A stretch of 8,904 nt of DNA from Paenibacillus sp. (GCA_029239545.1 JARBUQ010000155.1:1-8904); one strand, 5' to 3'. Counted from the first letter of the stretch, positions 1 through 6,720 are shown. The notes: generated from the letters alone by a model not told the origin. Program-made: numbers and translations.

Positions 1-370
1 GGCCGATCAGAGAGGACTGCTGCAGGCTCATGAGTGGATGGATGCGGAAGTAATGAAGCGAATCATTGAATTTGTGGACGAGCATCTTACATCCAAAATC
101 AACATGGAGCAAGTAAGCAAGCTCGCTGGAATGAGTTACTCATACTTCTCCAAATTTTTCAAAAAAGCGATGGGCAGTTCGTTCACCGAATACGTGAATC
201 TACGACGCATAAGAAATGCAGAACGGCTTCTCGTAACAAGCGACAGGAGCGTGATCGAGATTGCAGTTACAGTTGGGATTGAGAATATGGCGCATTTCTA
301 TGAGTTGTTCAAACGTCATAATGGGTGCACACCGAAGGAATATTTGCGCAGATTAAGCGTTGATCATTAA
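1..370 (+). CDS. AraC-family transcriptional regulator, C-terminal DNA-binding domain (5' end outside window)
   Basis: The reading frame is open from base 2 to the TAA at 368-370 (122 residues), with no stop before the left edge, so the Met at base 38 is probably internal and the gene starts outside the window. The visible part is a complete AraC/XylS double helix-turn-helix domain. The first HTH lies around INMEQVSKLAGMSYSYFSKF and continues through FKKAMGSSFTEYV. The second runs from SVIEIAVTVGIENMAHFYEL to the family signature FKRHNGCTPKEYLRR. Family members bind promoter DNA and usually activate sugar-use genes. The missing N-terminus would be either a ligand-binding cupin or a receiver domain of a YesN-type two-component regulator; this cannot be decided here. 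The gene converges on the Gfo-ThuA-Gfo block, so it may or may not control it. The family call is firm; target and ligand are unknown. Confidence 0.92.
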   Translation, partial: ADQRGLLQAHEWMDAEVMKRIIEFVDEHLTSKINMEQVSKLAGMSYSYFSKFFKKAMGSSFTEYVNLRRIRNAERLLVTSDRSVIEIAVTVGIENMAHFYELFKRHNGCTPKEYLRRLSVDH

Positions 371-395
371 CACCAGCGGACGGATTCATAAGAAA

Positions 396-441
396 AGCTT
401 TGCAAGGAGGAAGATTAATAATCTTTTGTCCATGCAAAGCT
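396..441. terminator. Nested stem-loop between convergent genes, possible bidirectional terminator
   Basis: A perfect 9-bp outer stem pairs AGCTTTGCA (396-404) with TGCAAAGCT (433-441). Inside it is a second 6-bp stem, AAGATT (411-416) with AATCTT (420-425), around a 3-nt loop and followed by two more T residues. It sits in the 91-nt gap between the stop of the AraC-family gene and the stop of the convergent oxidoreductase, where a shared terminator is expected. The stems are AT-rich and no long T-tract follows the outer stem on either strand, so termination activity is inferred from position and symmetry. An orphan GGAGG sits in the loop at 406-410. Confidence 0.5.
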
Positions 442-461
442 ATATAGATTGCGTTCCCTGT

Positions 462-1571
462 TCAGCGAAAGGTCTCCAGAGAAACCCCAACTGGCAAGGG
501 CTCCGGCTTAGAACATGTGCTCTCCATCACATAATGCTTACCTTGATCAGAAGCATCATGGAAGCCATGCATAGCTTCGAGCACATGATAGGACAGCTCG
601 CCTGAAGCTCTATGCGGTCTTTCTTCCTGAATGCCGCGAACCATATCAAGCACCCCTAACCCGCGAGCATCCTCACCGAATCCATGGGTTAACGGAATTT
701 CCATCCAGTCCTTGGCATTTTTGCGTCTAATGAAGATCGGTCCGCCGAATGTATTCGGATCAGGAACCTTGAGCGTTCCTTCACTGCCGTATATCTCAAT
801 TCTCGGCAGATCCGACCCGCCAAAGGCATCAAAGCTTGTTATAATCGTACCTACAACCCCATTATGGAAATCGATCGCTCCTGAAATGTGAGTTGCCACA
901 TCTACTTGAATCTTCTGACCGAACTTCGGCTCACTCGTGATTGTACGCTCCGCATAGGAAGTCTTGACAGAGCCCGTCACCCGCTTAATAGGCCCGAGCA
1001 TTGCAACTAATGCAGTCAAATAATAAGGGCCCATATCGAACATTGGTCCGCCACCGGTCTTGTAATAAAACTCGGGATCCGGATGCCAATGCTCATGACC
1101 GCGTCCAACCATAAACGCTGAAGCGCCCACGGGCTGACCAATCCAGCCATCCTGAATAAGCTTGATACAGGTCTGAATACCGCCACCTAAAAAAGTATCG
1201 GGTGCGCTGCCTACGCGAAGACCCGTTTCTGCCGAAACGGTTAGCAACTGCCTGCCTTCAGCACGGGTAACGGCTAAAGGCTTCTCCGAATATACATGCT
1301 TGCCCGAGCGCAAAGCAGCCAGACCTACCGGTGCGTGGGCTAGAGGAATCGTAAGATTGATCACCAGATCGATACTCGAATCCGCCATGAGATCATCGAC
1401 AGTATAGGCATGAACCAAACCATATTCTTCTGCTTTTGCTCGTGCCCTGTTTATATCAAGATCGGCACTCGCTGTCACTTCCAGTGAGGAGTACTTTTTG
1501 CATGTCCGGAAGTAATTATCACTAATTTTGCCGCAACCAATAATACCAACCTTCAGCTTCTTCCCGCTCAT
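462..1571 (-). CDS. Gfo/Idh/MocA family oxidoreductase (Tyr at the usual catalytic His position)
   Basis: A 369-residue protein of normal family length, presumably a cytosolic NAD(P)-dependent dehydrogenase or epimerase acting on a sugar, inositol or glycoside. The N-terminal Rossmann fold shows GIIGCGKIS (residues 9-17) as the dinucleotide loop, and SEKPLA (95-100) carries the conserved family Lys (K97). The C-terminal Gfo/Idh/MocA domain begins near residue 135 and contains GGGPMFDMGPYY (173-184). In many members the motif here is DxGxH with a catalytic His; this protein has Tyr183 at that place, so its chemistry may differ or it may belong to a subgroup using another residue. The ATG at 1571 follows an AAGGGATGA stretch, a moderate ribosome binding site. 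It is the last gene of the minus-strand block, 71 nt after the ThuA-domain gene. Substrate cannot be read from sequence. Confidence 0.9.
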   Translation of the reverse strand: MSGKKLKVGIIGCGKISDNYFRTCKKYSSLEVTASADLDINRARAKAEEYGLVHAYTVDDLMADSSIDLVINLTIPLAHAPVGLAALRSGKHVYSEKPLAVTRAEGRQLLTVSAETGLRVGSAPDTFLGGGIQTCIKLIQDGWIGQPVGASAFMVGRGHEHWHPDPEFYYKTGGGPMFDMGPYYLTALVAMLGPIKRVTGSVKTSYAERTITSEPKFGQKIQVDVATHISGAIDFHNGVVGTIITSFDAFGGSDLPRIEIYGSEGTLKVPDPNTFGGPIFIRRKNAKDWMEIPLTHGFGEDARGLGVLDMVRGIQEERPHRASGELSYHVLEAMHGFHDASDQGKHYVMESTCSKPEPLPVGVSLETFR

Positions 1572-1642
1572 TCCAGCTCATCCCTTCTGCTCCCTGTTCT
1601 ACTCCTGATCAAGCTTAAGCTGCTGCGACAATCAAACCCGAC

Positions 1643-2296
1643 TTATCTTGTTGCCCAAAGCATCCCTCGCCTCATCAGGCTTAATACAGGCGGCAGCGCG
1701 ACAATATTAGCCTGATGTCCTAATGAATTGTAATATACTTTGCCAGCGCCATACATTTTGGTCCACACGACCGGCATCTTGATATCGCTGCCATGAGGGC
1801 CGTAGCCCTCGAAGGTTGTAGTTGCAAATACATCATTGGCTGGATCAACATGCATATAATATTTTTCCGAGGATACCTCGAAATCTGCAATACCGTGAAC
1901 CAATTGATGATCATTCTGAACAATGTTTACTGTATACCTGACACCATCGTTCCCAGGATGAGCTACCCATTGACCACCGACCATGAACTGGTACTCCACT
2001 TCCATGCGGAAGGAGTCTCCCATCCCGCCGTGACAGCCGGCGATTCCTGTTCCGTTCTCTTTAACGGCATGCAGTAAGGGAGTAAGCTGCTCCTTCTCAA
2101 TCTTCCCCATCGTCCACACAGGGACAATCAGATCAATGGAAGACAGCTTTTCTACATCCTTGTAGCTGTCAAGGGTGTCGGATATTTCCACATCGTAGTT
2201 TTCATCCCTTAACACACCAGCTAGCAGTGCGGATACTTCCTGAGGCTGATGGCCATCCCAACCGCCCCATACGACGAGAGCTTTTTTCACAGACAT
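1643..2296 (-). CDS. ThuA-domain protein (trehalose-utilization type)
   Basis: A 217-residue protein covered by a ThuA domain, which has a class I glutamine-amidotransferase-like fold. Visible hallmarks are VVWGGWDGHQP near the N-terminus (8-18), the GIAGCHGGMGDSFR turn (84-97) at the position of the nucleophile elbow, H113 in WVAHPGN, the KYYMHVDP segment (145-152), and GKVYYNSLGH (185-194). ThuA proteins are typically encoded beside Gfo/Idh/MocA dehydrogenases (ThuB) and linked to uptake and 3-keto conversion of trehalose-like disaccharides in rhizobia; the exact reaction is poorly defined. The frame extends nine codons upstream to an ATG at 2323, but I chose the ATG at 2296 because GGGAGAGGA precedes it and the conserved domain begins right after. 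It lies 43 nt after one oxidoreductase gene and 71 nt before another, so co-transcription is likely. Family call firm, function uncertain. Confidence 0.88.
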   Translation of the reverse strand: MSVKKALVVWGGWDGHQPQEVSALLAGVLRDENYDVEISDTLDSYKDVEKLSSIDLIVPVWTMGKIEKEQLTPLLHAVKENGTGIAGCHGGMGDSFRMEVEYQFMVGGQWVAHPGNDGVRYTVNIVQNDHQLVHGIADFEVSSEKYYMHVDPANDVFATTTFEGYGPHGSDIKMPVVWTKMYGAGKVYYNSLGHQANIVALPPVLSLMRRGMLWATR

Positions 2297-2339
2297 GCTC
2301 GACACATTCCTCTCCCAAACCATCTATCCGATCACCGGC

Positions 2340-3503
2340 TTACAATTCGTCGACATTCACCCATCGCCGTTCGGCAATAGATCGATCTACAGCTTCCAGT
2401 ACCTGCTGACATTTTACTCCATCATTGAAATTCGGAACGGGCTGCCGATCCTCACGAATCGCTTCCATCAGCTCCAGCACCTCATGAATGAACGTGTGCT
2501 CATAACCAATCGTGTGCCCAGGCGGCCACCAAGCTTCTGAGTACGCATGAGCCGGATCTGTGGCAAGCACTCGCCGGAAACCCTGTACGTCTTCGTCATC
2601 ATCTGTAAAGTAAACCTGAAGTTCATTCATCCGTTCAAAGTCGAACTTCACACTGCCTTTGCTGCCATTGATCTCAAAAGAGTTCGTGCAGCGGTGTCCC
2701 GGAGCAAAACGTGTCGCCTCGAAGCTGCCCAGTGCACCGCAGGCGAATTTGCTTAAAAATAAGGTGGCATCGTCAACTGTTACAGCGCCACGCGGGCCTT
2801 CTTTGCTCCCCTTGGCGCTCAGCCCTGTCATAGTATCAGGTAATGGCCGTTCCTTCACAAACGTATCGTTCATGCCAACAACCTCGGTCATATCTCCTAC
2901 GAGATAGTGCGCAAGGTCGATTAAGTGTGCACCCAGATCTCCGTGAGAGCCCGATCCCGCAACCTCCTTCTGAAGCCGCCAAACCAGTGGAAACTCCGGA
3001 TCCACAATCCAGTCCTGCAGAAACCAGGAGCGGAAATGATAGATTTGTCCTAAGCGGCCTTCCTCGACAAGCTTCTTTGCCAGTCGTACTGCTGGAGCGA
3101 AGCGATAGTTGAAGCCGACCATATGTTTAACGCCTGCTTCCTCGGCTGCCTGCAGCATTTCGCGAGCGCCTTTCAAAGTGATGGCAAGCGGTTTTTCGCA
3201 GAACAGATGCTTGCCCGCACGTGCGGCTGAAATAGCAATAGCGTGATGAGCATCACTCGGTGCATTGATGTCTACAACATCAATATCGTCCCGATTGACG
3301 AGATCACGCCAGTCCGTTACCGCCTCATTCCAACCAAATTGATCCGCTGCCTGCTCCACACCTTCAGCATTCCGGCCGCAGATCACCTGCATAACTGGAC
3401 GCAGCGTATCCGGAAAAAACATTTGCAAATCCCGGTACGCGTGGCTATGCGCCTTCCCCATAAATTTGTAGCCAATCATCCCGACGCGAATCTTTTTTTT
3501 CAT
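2340..3503 (-). CDS. Gfo/Idh/MocA family oxidoreductase, ThuB-like
   Basis: A 387-residue NAD(P)-dependent oxidoreductase. The Rossmann domain starts with IRVGMIGYKFMGKAHS (5-20), a variant of the GxGxxG loop. CEKPLA (102-107) carries the family Lys (K104). The catalytic-type motif in the C-terminal domain is complete: GDLGAHLIDLAHYL (188-201), with H193 as the DxGxH histidine. The frame begins 17 codons further upstream at 3554, but the ATG at 3503 is preferred because GAGGAGGT sits about 8 nt before it and the conserved fold begins at once; the extra 17 residues do not look like part of the fold. It is the first gene of a block with a ThuA-domain gene and a second oxidoreductase, the usual ThuA/ThuB-type neighbourhood. 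Likely substrates are disaccharides, glycosides or cyclitols; this is inference from context. Confidence 0.9.
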   Translation of the reverse strand: MKKKIRVGMIGYKFMGKAHSHAYRDLQMFFPDTLRPVMQVICGRNAEGVEQAADQFGWNEAVTDWRDLVNRDDIDVVDINAPSDAHHAIAISAARAGKHLFCEKPLAITLKGAREMLQAAEEAGVKHMVGFNYRFAPAVRLAKKLVEEGRLGQIYHFRSWFLQDWIVDPEFPLVWRLQKEVAGSGSHGDLGAHLIDLAHYLVGDMTEVVGMNDTFVKERPLPDTMTGLSAKGSKEGPRGAVTVDDATLFLSKFACGALGSFEATRFAPGHRCTNSFEINGSKGSVKFDFERMNELQVYFTDDDEDVQGFRRVLATDPAHAYSEAWWPPGHTIGYEHTFIHEVLELMEAIREDRQPVPNFNDGVKCQQVLEAVDRSIAERRWVNVDEL

Positions 3504-3590
3504 GAAAAAAACCTCCTCAGACTTTACAAAGCAAAGTCCCTTCGCAAGTTTCATTTCTAACTTATGAAAAGGGATGTACCTAGTAAGCTA

Positions 3591-3611
3591 GTCTTAAGTT
3601 ATATTAAGAAC
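3591..3611 (-). promoter_or_regulatory. Dyad overlapping a -10-like TATAAC, candidate operator/promoter of the oxidoreductase operon
   Basis: CTTAA (3593-3597) and TTAAG (3604-3608) form an inverted repeat around a 6-nt centre, flanked by GT and AC with one unpaired base. The centre reads TATAAC on the minus strand (3603-3598), a good -10 match about 95 nt upstream of the ATG at 3503. A dyad on top of a -10 box is a common operator arrangement. The -35 region at the correct spacing is poor, so promoter assignment is tentative. Confidence 0.35.
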
Positions 3612-3624
3612 TATCCAATATAAG

Positions 3625-3712
3625 ATAAACTAATGTTTGTTATCGCGACGATTGCCTTCAGCAGCATGTATGCTGCTGAAAGCTGACGTTCGCAAACATT
3701 TCTTTAGTTTAT
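3625..3712. repeat. 88-nt imperfect palindrome downstream of xylB
   Basis: The outer arms are ATAAACT (3625-3631) with AGTTTAT (3706-3712) and AATGTTTG (3632-3639) with CAAACATT (3693-3700), interrupted by a 5-nt bulge. The core is a perfect 10-bp hairpin, TTCAGCAGCA (3657-3666) and TGCTGCTGAA (3671-3680), around TGTA. It starts 14 nt after the xylB stop, so it may terminate or stabilise the xylAB transcript. No T-run follows the core hairpin on the minus strand; the sequence after the outer arm (TATCTTATATTGG) is only moderately T-rich. The AT-rich arms also resemble boxes in the xylA-xylR gap and may be operator half-sites. It could alternatively be a dispersed palindromic element. Confidence 0.6.
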
Positions 3713-3726
3713 TATATATACTTACC

Positions 3727-5232
3727 CTAAGTCAGTCCGGATCGAAACTCTACTAGTGCTTCATTCATTTCGCGTGTCTGCTCGTATATACGGCCGTAGA
3801 CCTTGTACAAGGACTCATAAGTACGTACAGCAGTCTCATTCGGGTGATAGACAGCAGAGCGCTTCAAGAACATTTCCGCACAGGCTTCCAGATTCTCGAA
3901 CCAGCCGCAGCCAACGGCAGCCAGCATCGCAGCTCCCATACCAGGTCCCTGCTCGCTGCTCAGCTTCACGATATCCGTACCGAAAATGTCAGCTTGCATC
4001 TGCAGCCAAGTCTCATTCTTGGCTCCGCCGCCAATGGATACCATTCGATCAATGCGATTTCCTGCCTGACGAAGAATGTCAACCGATTGTCTCAAAGAGA
4101 AGGTGATTCCTTCCAATACCGCTCTAGTCATATGTGATAGCCCGTGTGCCGCATCTAATCCTATGAAGCTTGCACGTATGGAGGCGTCCGCGTGAGGTGT
4201 CCTCTCCCCTACCAGGTAGGGGGTGAATAACAGTCCTCCCGAGCCAGGCGGCACATCCTTAATGGCCGCTAACAGCTCCTCGAAGCTGGTGTCAGGCGCG
4301 AGGGTTTCCTTCAACCACTGCAAGCTGTAGCCCGCCGCCAGGGTTACACCCATGGCGTAATAAGCGTCCGGCTTGCCGTGGTTGAACAGATGCAGCTGGC
4401 CGCGGTAGTCGGCCGTCCCGTCTGGCTCGTAAGCGAGCACGACGCCGGACGTGCCGATGCTGACGAGCGTCTCGCCAGCGGACAGGATGCCTGCGCCGAT
4501 CGCGCCGCAGGCATTGTCCGCGCCGCCCGCGAACACGCGCGTGCGCGGCGAGAGCCCGGCCTGCTCTGCAGCGTCCGGCAGCAGAGCACCGCTCTCCGCC
4601 GTTGGCGCCACGAGCGGCGGACACAGCCGCGGGTCGATGCCGACCGCGGCACAGATGCGCTCGCTCCAGCGCTTGCTCGCGACATCAAGCAGCAGCGTTC
4701 CCGCTGCGTCAGACAGGTCAAGGGCAAGCTCCCCCGTCAGCCGGAAGCGCAAATAATCCTTAGGCAGCAGGAAAGTCGCTGCCTGCTTGAACAGCTCCGG
4801 CTCGTGCTGCTTCACCCACAACAGCTTCGGCAGGGTGAAGCCCTCGAGCGCACGATTCTTCGCGATGGCCAGCAGCTCATCGCCAAGCGCCGCTTCAATC
4901 TCGCGGCACTGCGCAGTTGTGCGGGTGTCGTTCCACAGAATGGCGTTCCTCAGCACTTGATGCTTAGCGTCCAACAGCACGAGCCCGTGCATTTGTCCTG
5001 AGAAGCTCAAGCCTTCGACCGCCTCAGCGGCAACCCCGCTCTCCTCCATCAGTCGTCGCAGCGCGGTATAGGTGCCCGTCACCCAATGCTCGGGCTCCTG
5101 CTCGCTATACCCCGATTGCGGTTGAAGAAGCGGGTAACTCTCCGTAGCTTCAGCCGCCACATGACCTTCTTGATCCACTAAGAGGGTCTTAACCGAGCTT
5201 GTTCCTAAATCCACACCAATTACATAACGCAT
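3727..5232 (-). CDS. xylB: Xylulokinase
   Basis: A 501-residue FGGY-family kinase that phosphorylates D-xylulose with ATP to D-xylulose 5-phosphate, feeding the pentose phosphate pathway. The N-terminus has the phosphate loop VIGVDLGTSSVK (4-15), then SFSGQMHGLVLLD (76-88), where Met81-His82 match the substrate-contacting pair of xylulokinases. GGADNACGAIGAG (236-248) holds the expected catalytic Asp (D239), followed by SIGTSGVV (258-265) for ATP binding and SIGGGAKN (399-406) in the second ATPase-fold domain. Length is normal and no frame break is seen. The ATG at 5232 is preceded by GAGAGGTGA. It follows xylA by 47 nt, so the two are almost certainly co-transcribed. The middle of the gene is strikingly GC-rich (about 70% over 4321-4740 by hand count), unlike its ends and neighbours, hinting at a recombinant segment. 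Motifs and position beside xylA make this call firm. Confidence 0.97.
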   Translation of the reverse strand: MRYVIGVDLGTSSVKTLLVDQEGHVAAEATESYPLLQPQSGYSEQEPEHWVTGTYTALRRLMEESGVAAEAVEGLSFSGQMHGLVLLDAKHQVLRNAILWNDTRTTAQCREIEAALGDELLAIAKNRALEGFTLPKLLWVKQHEPELFKQAATFLLPKDYLRFRLTGELALDLSDAAGTLLLDVASKRWSERICAAVGIDPRLCPPLVAPTAESGALLPDAAEQAGLSPRTRVFAGGADNACGAIGAGILSAGETLVSIGTSGVVLAYEPDGTADYRGQLHLFNHGKPDAYYAMGVTLAAGYSLQWLKETLAPDTSFEELLAAIKDVPPGSGGLLFTPYLVGERTPHADASIRASFIGLDAAHGLSHMTRAVLEGITFSLRQSVDILRQAGNRIDRMVSIGGGAKNETWLQMQADIFGTDIVKLSSEQGPGMGAAMLAAVGCGWFENLEACAEMFLKRSAVYHPNETAVRTYESLYKVYGRIYEQTREMNEALVEFRSGLT

Positions 5233-5279
5233 CTCTTCACCTCTCGCCCTGTCCTACTGCTTGCAGAATGCTGCTGTTA

Positions 5280-6596
5280 TTATTCGGATTCCAGCAAATA
5301 TTGATTAAGAACAGCCTTCAATCGTTCCTGACGACCCGATACATTCACGATCGGATTATTTTGCAGAGCATACTGCTCCAGACTGGCAAGAGTAGCCTGA
5401 CCTTCTACAATCTGCTTGCCGATTCCTTCGTTAAAGGTCGCATAGCGGCGATCAATTGCATCCTCGAACACTCTGTCCTCGATGAGGCGGGCAGCAACCT
5501 TAAGTCCTTTGGCATATGCGTCCATGCCTGCGATATGAGCATAAAACAAATCCTCAGGCTCGAAGGAAGCACGCCGTACCTTGGCGTCGAAGTTAACTCC
5601 GCCTTTGCCTAATCCACCGTTCTTCAGAACTTCATACATAGTAAGGGTAGTCGCATACAGATCCGTCGGGAATTCATCCGTGTCCCAACCGAGCAGAAGG
5701 TCTCCTTGATTGGCATCCAGCGAGCCCAGCATCCCTTGTACACGTGCAACACGAAGCTCATGCTCGAATGTGTGACCGGCCAAGGTAGCATGATTGGCCT
5801 CCAGGTTCAGCTTGAAATAATCGGTCAATCCATAAGTTTGCAGGAAAGAGATTGTAGTAGCTGCGTCATAATCATATTGATGCTTAGTAGGCTCCTTCGG
5901 CTTCGGTTCGATCAGGAATTGCGCCTCGAAACCTATCTCCTGTGAATACGCAATGGCCATCTTGTACAACCGGGCCAAATTATCCTGCTCCAGCTTAAGA
6001 TCTGTGTTGAGCAGTGTTTCATAGCCTTCACGTCCGCCCCAGAACACATAATTGTCAGCTCCAAGCCGCTTGCCAATCTCGAGGCTTTTCTTCAGCTGGG
6101 CTGCAGAGTAAGCGTATACATCAGCATTGCTTGTCGTGCCGGCTCCATGTACGAAGCGAGGATGCGTGAAAAGACAGGCCGTATTCCACAGCAGCTTTAC
6201 TCCACTGGATTTCATATTCTGTTCAATCAGGTCTACGATTATATCAAGATTGCGATTCGTTTCCTGCAGGGTGTCGCCCTCTGGAGCAATGTCCCGATCA
6301 TGGAAACAGAAATAGCGAATGCCAAGCTTATCTAGCAATTCGAAAGCTGCCTCAACTCTGGCCTTGGCCAGATCCAGCCCAGTGAATTGGTCCCAAGGAC
6401 GAACCGCTGTAGGGCTGCCGAATGGGTCAGATCCACCGCCTGTTAACGTATGCCAATAAGCGAGCGAGAACTTCAGATGCTCATCCATTCTCTTGCCGGC
6501 TACGATCTGTTGTGGATTATAATGCTGAAAAGCAAGTGGATTTGATGTGCGGCTGCCTTCATACGAAATACGGCCGACTGAGCTAAAATATTCCAT
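5280..6596 (-). CDS. xylA: Xylose isomerase
   Basis: A 438-residue class II xylose isomerase, a cytosolic TIM-barrel enzyme that interconverts D-xylose and D-xylulose with two divalent metal ions (Mg, Mn or Co). Conserved residues are in place: FCFHDRD (96-102) with H99 and D102; W137; FLIEPKPKEPTKHQ (227-240) with metal ligand E230 and K232; LNLEANHATLAGH (263-275) with E266 and H269; LDANQGD (293-299) with D294; GWDTDEFP (303-310) with D305 and D307; and NFDAK (335-339) with D337. The ATG at 6596 follows GAGGAGG with a 7-8 nt spacer. It is the first gene of xylAB and is divergent from xylR, whose product is expected to repress it when xylose is absent. Length and motifs match the family fully. 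Confidence 0.98.
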   Translation of the reverse strand: MEYFSSVGRISYEGSRTSNPLAFQHYNPQQIVAGKRMDEHLKFSLAYWHTLTGGGSDPFGSPTAVRPWDQFTGLDLAKARVEAAFELLDKLGIRYFCFHDRDIAPEGDTLQETNRNLDIIVDLIEQNMKSSGVKLLWNTACLFTHPRFVHGAGTTSNADVYAYSAAQLKKSLEIGKRLGADNYVFWGGREGYETLLNTDLKLEQDNLARLYKMAIAYSQEIGFEAQFLIEPKPKEPTKHQYDYDAATTISFLQTYGLTDYFKLNLEANHATLAGHTFEHELRVARVQGMLGSLDANQGDLLLGWDTDEFPTDLYATTLTMYEVLKNGGLGKGGVNFDAKVRRASFEPEDLFYAHIAGMDAYAKGLKVAARLIEDRVFEDAIDRRYATFNEGIGKQIVEGQATLASLEQYALQNNPIVNVSGRQERLKAVLNQYLLESE

Positions 6597-6642
6597 ACCT
6601 ATTCCTCCTCATAATGCTTCTATAGAATCCTGTAATGAGTCC

Positions 6643-6671
6643 ATAATAGCAAACAGAACAAACTTTGTACA
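6643..6671 (-). promoter_or_regulatory. Candidate sigma-A promoter of xylAB
   Basis: On the minus strand TGTACA (6671-6666, four of six -35 bases) is followed after 17 nt by TATTAT (6648-6643, close to TATAAT). The -10 is about 47 nt upstream of the xylA start, and the only competing signal is the ribosome binding site. The dyad at 6656-6670 lies across the -35 and spacer, where a repressor would block polymerase. Spacing and hexamers are good but were judged by eye. Confidence 0.5.
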
Positions 6672-6720
6672 TCCATTAAACTAAGTTTTCAGCAAAATGA
6701 TTTGAAGTTTATTAGAAACT
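6656..6720. promoter_or_regulatory. Three short dyads in the xylA-xylR gap, candidate XylR operators
   Basis: Three small inverted repeats stand close together: ACAAA-C-TTTGT (6658-6668, extended by G6656 and C6670 past one mismatch), AAACT-A-AGTTT (6678-6688), and AGTTT-ATTAG-AAACT (6706-6720). The first overlaps the xylA promoter candidate and the third lies in the spacer of the xylR promoter candidate. XylR repressors of Bacillus bind operators built on TTAGTTTGTTT-type half-sites, and the AACAAACT at 6657-6664 and AGTTT/AAACT arms are similar to these. Which dyad is bound cannot be told from sequence alone. Confidence 0.5.

Larger units (their letters stand above)
3504..3726. other. 223-bp intergenic region between xylB and the Gfo-ThuA-Gfo block
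   Basis: This gap is the only long spacer inside the minus-strand gene run and probably holds both the end of the xylAB transcript and the promoter of the next operon. It contains a large imperfect palindrome (3625-3712), a small dyad overlapping a TATAAC -10-like hexamer (3591-3611), the spaced pair CTAG-TAAG-CTAG (3580-3591), and the strong GAGGAGGT ribosome binding site of the downstream gene. I could not find a convincing -35 hexamer at 16-18 nt from TATAAC (minus strand, 3603-3598), so an activator-dependent promoter or a different start site is possible. No open reading frame of interest lies here. Confidence 0.7.

Noticed and set aside
360..605. Plus-strand open frame overlapping the end of the AraC gene and the antisense of the oxidoreductase
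   Set aside because: Not a working gene: most of it is antisense to a conserved coding region. Only the ten codons at 432-461 were kept, as a possible fossil.
1612..1621. AGCTTAAGCT palindrome between the ThuA gene and the last oxidoreductase
   Set aside because: A 10-bp palindrome is short and expected by chance; there is no T-tract or promoter beside it.
3504..3554. Upstream extension of the first oxidoreductase to the ATG at 3554
   Set aside because: The ATG at 3503 has an ideal GAGGAGGT site and begins the conserved fold; the 17 extra residues cover the ribosome binding site itself.
3677..3694. Possible catabolite-responsive element (cre) near the palindrome
   Set aside because: TGAAAGCTGACG on the plus strand and TGCGAACGTCAGCT on the minus strand each miss key positions of the cre consensus, and the bases are already part of the palindrome.
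4292..5001. Several long open frames on both strands inside xylB
   Set aside because: They overlap the GC-rich part of an intact xylulokinase frame; their Arg/Ala/Ser-rich translations show no family motif and are explained by stop-codon depletion at high GC.
5233..5279. Possible regulatory site between xylA and xylB
   Set aside because: The 47-nt gap shows only the xylB ribosome binding site and a 4-bp stem; nothing argues against simple co-transcription.
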